Below are positions 5,065 through 8,983 of a DNA stretch of 8,983 nucleotides, in pieces. The position numbers and the translations under genes are program-made. This DNA is from an uncultured Collinsella sp. (lineage in GTDB: Bacteria > Actinomycetota > Coriobacteriia > Coriobacteriales > Coriobacteriaceae): the NCBI GenBank assembly GCA_900549275.1, contig URNU01000039.1, positions 1 to 8,983 of the forward strand. Direction: 5' to 3'. Numbering within the stretch: the first letter of the stretch is position 1; the number at the start of each line of letters is the position of its first letter. The notes beneath the pieces are model-generated. The model did no database searches, had not been told where the DNA came from, and saw only the letters and a list, made by a program, of their open reading frames with translations.

Positions 5065-6459
5065 ATGTGCAATGTTTCGCTCAACGGTACGCAGCCCTCA
5101 GACGCCTCCCTGCGTGTGCTATATGCGCTTGAGGCAGCCAGTCTTGAGGCCTGGTTCGTGGGCGGTTGGGTACGTGACGCATTGATGGGACGCCCCAGCC
5201 ACGATGTTGATATGTGCTGCAGCGGCCTGTGGCAGGAGTCCAAGGCGGCACTCGAGGCCGCTGACATTGCGGTAGTTGAGTCGGGCATTAAATTTGGCGG
5301 CATCACCACCATTTGTGACGATGAGCGCATCGAAGTCACGACGTATCGTTTGGACGGCTTTTACACTGATGGTCGCCATCCCCAGAGTGTGCAGCGTGCG
5401 GCCTCGCTTGAGGACGATCTGGCGCGTCGTGACTTTACCGTTAACGCTATGGCTTGGCATCCGCAGCGCGGTCTTGTCGACCGGTACGATGGCCAGGGTG
5501 ACCTGGAGCGTAAGTTGATCCGTGCCGTCGGGGATCCCAAGCGTCGCTTTAATGAGGATGCGCTTCGCATGCTGCGCGCCGTGCGTTTTGCCTGTCGTTT
5601 GGATTTTATGATCGAGCCTAAGACCAAACAGGCGCTTGCCGAATGCTCATCGCTGCTCGATGCCGTGGCACGCGAGCGCGTGGGCATTGAGCTCGAAGGC
5701 ATTCTTTCGACCGGTCACGGGGGAGACGCGATGCTGCGCTATCCCGAGCTTATTTGTGCCGCCGTGCCCGAACTTTCGCCTGCTCGTGGGTTTGACCAGC
5801 GCAGCGTCTACCATGCCTTTAATGTCTACGAGCATATCGCTCGCGTGTTGACGGTGGCGGGGGAGCTGGCGCTGTGTGACGGCGTGGAGCCTTCGCCGAG
5901 CTTAATGTGGGCATCGTTTTTGCATGACGTCTCCAAGCCCGATTGCTTTACGGTCGACCATGCGGGCAGCGGCCACTTTTACGGCCATCCCGAGCTTGGC
6001 GCCAAGAAGGCGCGCGCCATTATGGATCGCCTGGCGCTCTCGCACGACCTGGTGCGCGACGTGTGTCTGCTCATCAAATATCACGACAAGCCGCTGCGCC
6101 CCGAGCGCTCTTGCTTACTCAATATGATGCGCTTGCTTTCGGGCGAGGGCATCGACACGCCGCGCCTGATTGACGAGCTCATGGACCTTAAGCGTGCTGA
6201 CACGCTCGGCAAGGCCCCGTCGTGCTTCTATTACGTTGAGACGATTGAGGAGATGCGCGCGATGGCGCACGAGCTGCTGAAGGCGGGGGAGCCCTATACG
6301 CTCAAGATGCTCGCCATCAACGGCGGCGACCTGATCCGTGCCGGAGTCAAGCCCGGGCCGGAACTGGGGCAGCTTCTCAACTCCGCCCTCGACGCCGTGA
6401 TCGAAGACAACATCCCCAACGATCGCGAAGCCCTCCTGACTCACCTGCATCTGGGGTAG
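5065..6459 (+). CDS. cca: CCA-adding tRNA nucleotidyltransferase with HD domain
   Basis: The enzyme builds or repairs the 3' CCA end of tRNAs from CTP and ATP. The 464-residue protein has the class II nucleotidyltransferase head: FVGGWVRDALMGRPSHDVDM (31-50) with GG at 33-34 and metal-binding Asp47 and Asp49; RRDFTVNAMA (121-130); and the NED..R element (163-168) that reads incoming nucleotides. The middle carries an HD domain: His250, His257, the HD pair 287-288 in FLHDVSK, His308 and HD 340-341. The C-terminal part (INGGDLI, then KPGPELGQLL) matches the tail of HD-type bacterial CCA enzymes. AGGAGG (5051-5056) lies 8 bases before the ATG. A poly(A) polymerase or split-activity enzyme of the same superfamily is the main alternative, less likely with an HD domain in an actinobacterium. 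A tRNA gene with encoded CCA follows, so here its role may be repair for some tRNAs. Confidence 0.93.
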   Translation: MCNVSLNGTQPSDASLRVLYALEAASLEAWFVGGWVRDALMGRPSHDVDMCCSGLWQESKAALEAADIAVVESGIKFGGITTICDDERIEVTTYRLDGFYTDGRHPQSVQRAASLEDDLARRDFTVNAMAWHPQRGLVDRYDGQGDLERKLIRAVGDPKRRFNEDALRMLRAVRFACRLDFMIEPKTKQALAECSSLLDAVARERVGIELEGILSTGHGGDAMLRYPELICAAVPELSPARGFDQRSVYHAFNVYEHIARVLTVAGELALCDGVEPSPSLMWASFLHDVSKPDCFTVDHAGSGHFYGHPELGAKKARAIMDRLALSHDLVRDVCLLIKYHDKPLRPERSCLLNMMRLLSGEGIDTPRLIDELMDLKRADTLGKAPSCFYYVETIEEMRAMAHELLKAGEPYTLKMLAINGGDLIRAGVKPGPELGQLLNSALDAVIEDNIPNDREALLTHLHLG

Positions 6460-6519
6460 CCTTCGGTTCGTCCCAAATGAGCTACTTAGTTGACCTGCGC
6501 GTTCCATAACCTCCCGACA

Positions 6520-6541
6520 AAATTCCAGCAATTTGGAATTT
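6520..6541 (+). other. AT-rich hairpin after cca, possible weak terminator
   Basis: AAATTCCA (6520-6527) pairs perfectly with TGGAATTT (6534-6541) around a 6-base loop, followed by CTTCTT. The stem is AT-rich and the tail is poor, so it may only weakly end the cca transcript. It is the only hairpin seen between cca and the tRNA promoter. Confidence 0.35.
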
Positions 6542-6545
6542 CTTC

Positions 6546-6574
6546 TTGCGCTCGCGATTTTTGTCCCGTAATAT
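6546..6574 (+). promoter_or_regulatory. Promoter of tRNA-Glu
   Basis: A -35-like TTGCGC (6546-6551) and a -10-like TAATAT (6569-6574) are separated by exactly 17 bases. Initiation would fall near 6581, leaving a short leader of about 28 bases before the tRNA. Confidence 0.7.
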
Positions 6575-6608
6575 ATTTCCTCGCAGCACGGCAGTGCAGA
6601 TGTCATGT

Positions 6609-6685
6609 GGCCCGTTCGTCTAGCGGTTTAGGACGCCGCCCTCTCAAGGCGGAGATCACCAGTTCGAATCTGGTACGGGCTACCA
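6609..6685 (+). tRNA. tRNA-Glu (anticodon CUC)
   Basis: A full cloverleaf is visible. The acceptor stem is GGCCCGT/ACGGGCT (7 bp, one G-U), the D arm starts GTCTAGCGG, and the anticodon stem CCGCC/GGCGG carries loop CTCTCAA with anticodon CTC at 6643-6645. The T arm is ACCAG-TTCGAAT-CTGGT, and discriminator A is followed by an encoded CCA (6683-6685). It decodes GAG, an abundant Glu codon in the neighbouring genes. It has its own promoter and terminator, so it is a single-gene unit. Confidence 0.97.
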
Positions 6686-6693
6686 TGTTTTAG

Positions 6694-6727
6694 ATCCCCG
6701 GTCTTTCGTACGAAAGGCGGATTTTTT
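6694..6727 (+). terminator. Terminator of tRNA-Glu
   Basis: A CTTTC-GTAC-GAAAG hairpin (6703-6716) is extended by two further pairs and, after a small bulge, by ATCC/GGAT (6694-6697 with 6719-6722). A run of six T's follows (6722-6727). Confidence 0.8.
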
Positions 6728-6797
6728 ATTGCGTGCGGGCTGGTCTGTTAATCCAATTTGCCTCATAGCTTTACGTTTTGCTCATCTCCCATACGGG

Positions 6798-6803
6798 TAC
6801 AAT
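6798..6803 (+). promoter_or_regulatory. Possible -10 element for the flippase-like membrane protein
   Basis: TACAAT matches the -10 consensus at 5 of 6 positions, 33 bases before the ATG and downstream of the tRNA terminator. No clear -35 is found at 16-18 bases, so the call is weak. Confidence 0.4.
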
Positions 6804-6836
6804 AGGCCAGATACTTTGACGGTCAGAAGGAGCCTC

Positions 6837-8129
6837 ATGACGGAGTCCTCTCAGCATAGCCCAAAGCCCCAGGTCGAGGTTTCTGGCGGCGATGACAATA
6901 AGAGCGCGCGTCGCGGCGCCATCTTCATCGGCGTTGTGCTGGTCGGCTACATCGTCTATCTGGTCGTGACTGGGCAGATGGGGCAGTTTTGGGCCGCTAT
7001 GTCCAGCGTTCAGATGCCCTGGCTCTTCGCTGCATGCTTTTGCATGTTTTTGTATCTTGTTTTTGGCATCGTGGCGTACGCGATTGCCGTTTGGCTCGAC
7101 CCCGATTCGCCCGTCGGCATCCGCGACCTCATTTCGGTCGAGGCGAGCGGCATCTTCTTTGGCAACCTGACGCCCATGATGATGGGCTCTACGCCTGCCC
7201 AGATTTACCGCCTGACTAAAGCCGGCCAAAACGTGGGCGAGGCGGGTGCCACGCAGTTCACGCGCTTTATCGTGTACCAATTTGGTTTGGTGGCATGGGG
7301 TGCCATTCTGCTGCTCGCCCGTATGCCGTTTTTCGCCGAGCGTTATGGCGACATGACGCTGCTGTGCGTCTTTAGTTTTGGCGGGCACTGCTGCATCCTG
7401 CTCGGCATCTTTGCCGTGGCGTTGATGCCCAAGACCGTCACGCGCGTCGCTCATTGCATCATCAATTGGCTCGAGCGCGTCGGCGTCTCGGCTACAAAGA
7501 TCGAAGGCTGGCGCACCTTTGTCGATGGCGAGATCTACTCGTTTTCCGAGAAATTCAAACTCTCTGCCGGCCATTTTTCATCCATGCTGCTCACAGTTGT
7601 CATCACCATGCTGCAGCTTGCGTTTTTCTACCTGGTTCCGTACTTTTTGATGCTCTCCTTTGGCCACCACGAAGTCGACTTTTTCTCGGTCATGGCCGCG
7701 AGTGCCTTTGTCCAGCTGCTGAGCTCCGCCGTTCCGCTACCCGGTGGCACCGGTGGCGCCGAGGGCGGCTTCGCACTGTTTTTGGGTCACTTTTTTGGCA
7801 CGGCATCGACTGCCGGCTATCTGCTGTGGCGTCTGATCACCTTTATCGCGCCGACCATTTTGGCCGCCCCGCTGCTGGGCCTTAAGAGCGCTCACAACGA
7901 GAGTATTCATGCACGCTGGGACCGTGTGATGCGAAAGCTCGGGCGTGCGCCTCAGACGCCCTCTACGCCCGTTAGGGCGCATCCTGCGTGCCAGGTTACC
8001 GTGGATCCCAAACAGCGCGCTCAAAAGGCTGCTGTGGCCTCTAAGCCGGCTCACAAGACCTACGTTCGTCAGACTGGCGACGGTATCCGCGTTTCCCCGT
8101 CGGCGCTTAATAAAAAGAGGAGGTCCTAG
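6837..8129 (+). CDS. Polytopic membrane protein, LPG-synthase-TM / flippase-like family
   Basis: The 430-residue integral membrane protein resembles the transmembrane domain shared by MprF-type lysylphosphatidylglycerol synthases and AglD-like proteins (LPG_synthase_TM). Hydrophobic segments lie near 26-46, 61-87, 141-161, 173-197, 248-275, 283-300 and 311-345. Two family signatures are visible: FFGNLTPMMMGSTPAQIYRL (107-126) and VPLPGGTGGAEG (299-310). The soluble aminoacyl-transfer domain of MprF is absent, so a lipid or glycolipid translocation role is more likely than lysyl transfer; the substrate is unknown. The last 80 or so residues form a hydrophilic, Lys/Arg- and Pro-rich tail, probably cytoplasmic. 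AAGGAG (6827-6832) supports the ATG. An in-frame TTG at 6729 lies in the tRNA terminator and lacks an RBS, so it is rejected. Flanking genes give no functional clue. Confidence 0.85.
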   Translation: MTESSQHSPKPQVEVSGGDDNKSARRGAIFIGVVLVGYIVYLVVTGQMGQFWAAMSSVQMPWLFAACFCMFLYLVFGIVAYAIAVWLDPDSPVGIRDLISVEASGIFFGNLTPMMMGSTPAQIYRLTKAGQNVGEAGATQFTRFIVYQFGLVAWGAILLLARMPFFAERYGDMTLLCVFSFGGHCCILLGIFAVALMPKTVTRVAHCIINWLERVGVSATKIEGWRTFVDGEIYSFSEKFKLSAGHFSSMLLTVVITMLQLAFFYLVPYFLMLSFGHHEVDFFSVMAASAFVQLLSSAVPLPGGTGGAEGGFALFLGHFFGTASTAGYLLWRLITFIAPTILAAPLLGLKSAHNESIHARWDRVMRKLGRAPQTPSTPVRAHPACQVTVDPKQRAQKAAVASKPAHKTYVRQTGDGIRVSPSALNKKRRS

Positions 8130-8175
8130 GGCTCCTTGGGCGAGTCGTGCGTTCTTGATGACGCTCATCATTGCG

Positions 8176-8220
8176 ATGTGAGATGTAGGATAATCCTCTT
8201 ACGTTGATTATCTCCCACAT
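8176..8220. promoter_or_regulatory. Imperfect inverted repeat upstream of tetR-type gene (candidate operator)
   Basis: GATAATC (8189-8195) is the perfect inverse of GATTATC (8206-8212) with a 10-base spacer. Outer half-sites ATGTG (8176-8180) and CACAT (8216-8220) extend the symmetry, although the flanks differ in length. The left arm contains a -10-like GATAAT (8189-8194). TetR proteins commonly bind such dyads over their own promoter, so autoregulation is a reasonable inference. Confidence 0.5.
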
Positions 8221-8265
8221 GTAGAGGACTTACAGGTGGGCAGTTGACATGAAGGGGACACGTCT

Positions 8266-8877
8266 ATGGCTACCACCAAACCGCGCCTTGACCGCCGTAT
8301 CGTCCGCAGTCGTAATGCGATTCTTTCGGCGTTTGAGCGACTTCTCATGGAAAAGCCCCTGGCCGATATTACGGTGAGCGCCATCGCACGCGAGGCAAAT
8401 GTCGACCGCAAGACCTTTTATGTGCACTTTGGCACGGTCGATGGCTTGCTCGACGCCATTGCCGTCGATGCGGTCGAGATGATCGTCGACTCGGTCGAGA
8501 AGACGCTTTCCTCTATGAGCGGCGACACCAACGAGCGTGCGCTCGGAGCGGCGGCGACCTTCTTCAAAACCGTTAACGAGGCACTTTGCAACAACCTGGT
8601 ACTCAATCGTCAGCTGATCGAAAACATTCCGCTCGACGACTTTATGGCTCGCTTGCGCGTACCGCTCGAGCACGAGATCGCCGAGCGCGGTCTGTTGCCC
8701 GAGGGCCTTAAAGACGAGTTGTTCGATTACTACCTGGCGTTTCTGCTTTCCGGCATTATCGGCATCTATCGCACGTGGGCATTGTCCGATGGCTCGGTCC
8801 CTATTGAGCGCGTCTCGGCGGTCGCCAACGATCTGACACTCAACGGCCTGTCGAGCCTGGAGTCTCGCTTGGAATAG
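8266..8877 (+). CDS. TetR/AcrR-family transcriptional regulator
   Basis: This 203-residue protein is a cytoplasmic DNA-binding regulator of the TetR type. Residues 9-56 form the N-terminal three-helix domain: DRRIVRSRNAILSAFERLL, then ITVSAIAREANVDRKTFYVHF, where the turn and recognition helix (about 46-55, VDRKTFYVHF) match the family strongly. The C-terminal two-thirds is helical; the segment FLLSGIIGIYRTWALSDG near 159-176 resembles the ligand/dimer domain of the TetR_C_7 type often found in Firmicutes and Actinobacteria. The inducer is unknown. AGGGGA (8253-8258) precedes the ATG by 7 bases. An inverted repeat 46 bases or more upstream may be its own operator. Its target could be itself, the membrane protein just upstream or genes beyond the window. 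No separate terminator follows; only the palindromic repeat at 8915-8983. Confidence 0.92.
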   Translation: MATTKPRLDRRIVRSRNAILSAFERLLMEKPLADITVSAIAREANVDRKTFYVHFGTVDGLLDAIAVDAVEMIVDSVEKTLSSMSGDTNERALGAAATFFKTVNEALCNNLVLNRQLIENIPLDDFMARLRVPLEHEIAERGLLPEGLKDELFDYYLAFLLSGIIGIYRTWALSDGSVPIERVSAVANDLTLNGLSSLESRLE

Positions 8878-8914
8878 ACCTTCTTTTGGTAACTGCTTTC
8901 ATCAGCCCCTAAAT

Positions 8915-8983
8915 GACTTGCGGTGAAATAGTGTCTGTTTTTGCTGGCTGAAGACATGGTCAGTCCCTATCTCATCGCAACTT
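8915..8983. repeat. 69-base palindromic repeat, copy 2 (diverged)
   Basis: Arms at 8915-8937 and 8961-8983 flank a 23-base loop (8938-8960), the same 23-23-23 layout as copy 1 at 163-231. The left arm differs from copy 1 at four of 23 positions and the right arm at two, so pairing is imperfect. The loops are mostly unrelated as written. Reversing copy 2 aligns TTCAGCC with TTCAACC of copy 1, which hints at opposite orientation. The window ends at the last arm base, so any further flank is unseen. Confidence 0.8.

Noticed and set aside
8244..8249. A perfect consensus TTGACA as the -35 of the TetR gene
   Set aside because: It lies only 17 bases before the start codon, so its -10 would fall inside the coding sequence, and no -10-like hexamer is there.

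Overview
The window is about 9 kb of high-GC bacterial chromosome with dense genes, all on the + strand, and ordinary bacterial expression signals. Gene content and codon use (strong GC at third positions), an HPr with the Ser46 regulatory site, an actinobacterial-style CCA enzyme and paired PfkB kinases suggest a Coriobacteriia gut actinobacterium, most likely Collinsella or a close relative. The genus is a recognition-based guess and was not tested by a search.

Layout. Bases 1-78 are the tail of an unidentified gene, followed by a terminator hairpin. A 525-base gene-free stretch (79-603) follows. It holds a 69-base palindromic repeat (23-base arms, 23-base loop) and a large nested palindrome centred near base 400, whose core is a perfect 27-bp inverted repeat; it ends in the ptsH leader. 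Next comes the general PTS block: ptsH (HPr), an intercistronic terminator-like hairpin, ptsI (enzyme I), a strong GC hairpin without a T-tract, and the first PfkB-family (1-phosphofructokinase-like) gene, closed by two consecutive terminators. A second PfkB paralogue of identical length (310 aa) has its own -10-like element, RBS and strong terminator.

The second half is housekeeping: a CCA-adding tRNA nucleotidyltransferase gene preceded by a perfect 16-bp palindrome; tRNA-Glu(CUC) with its own promoter and terminator; a polytopic membrane protein of the LPG-synthase-TM/flippase-like family; and a TetR-type regulator with an imperfect inverted repeat in its upstream region. The window ends exactly at the end of a second, diverged copy of the 69-base palindromic repeat.

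How the genes fit together: EI takes phosphate from PEP and passes it to HPr, which feeds sugar-specific EII transporters (none complete here). Fructose-type EIIs deliver fructose 1-phosphate, which a FruK-type PfkB kinase converts to fructose 1,6-bisphosphate, so the PTS/kinase grouping makes metabolic sense. One of the two kinases has several changed family-signature residues and may have a different substrate. No defence system, CRISPR array, prophage or intact transposon is visible. The unusual content is the palindromic repeats, the layered hairpins around ptsHI and the diverged kinase pair.
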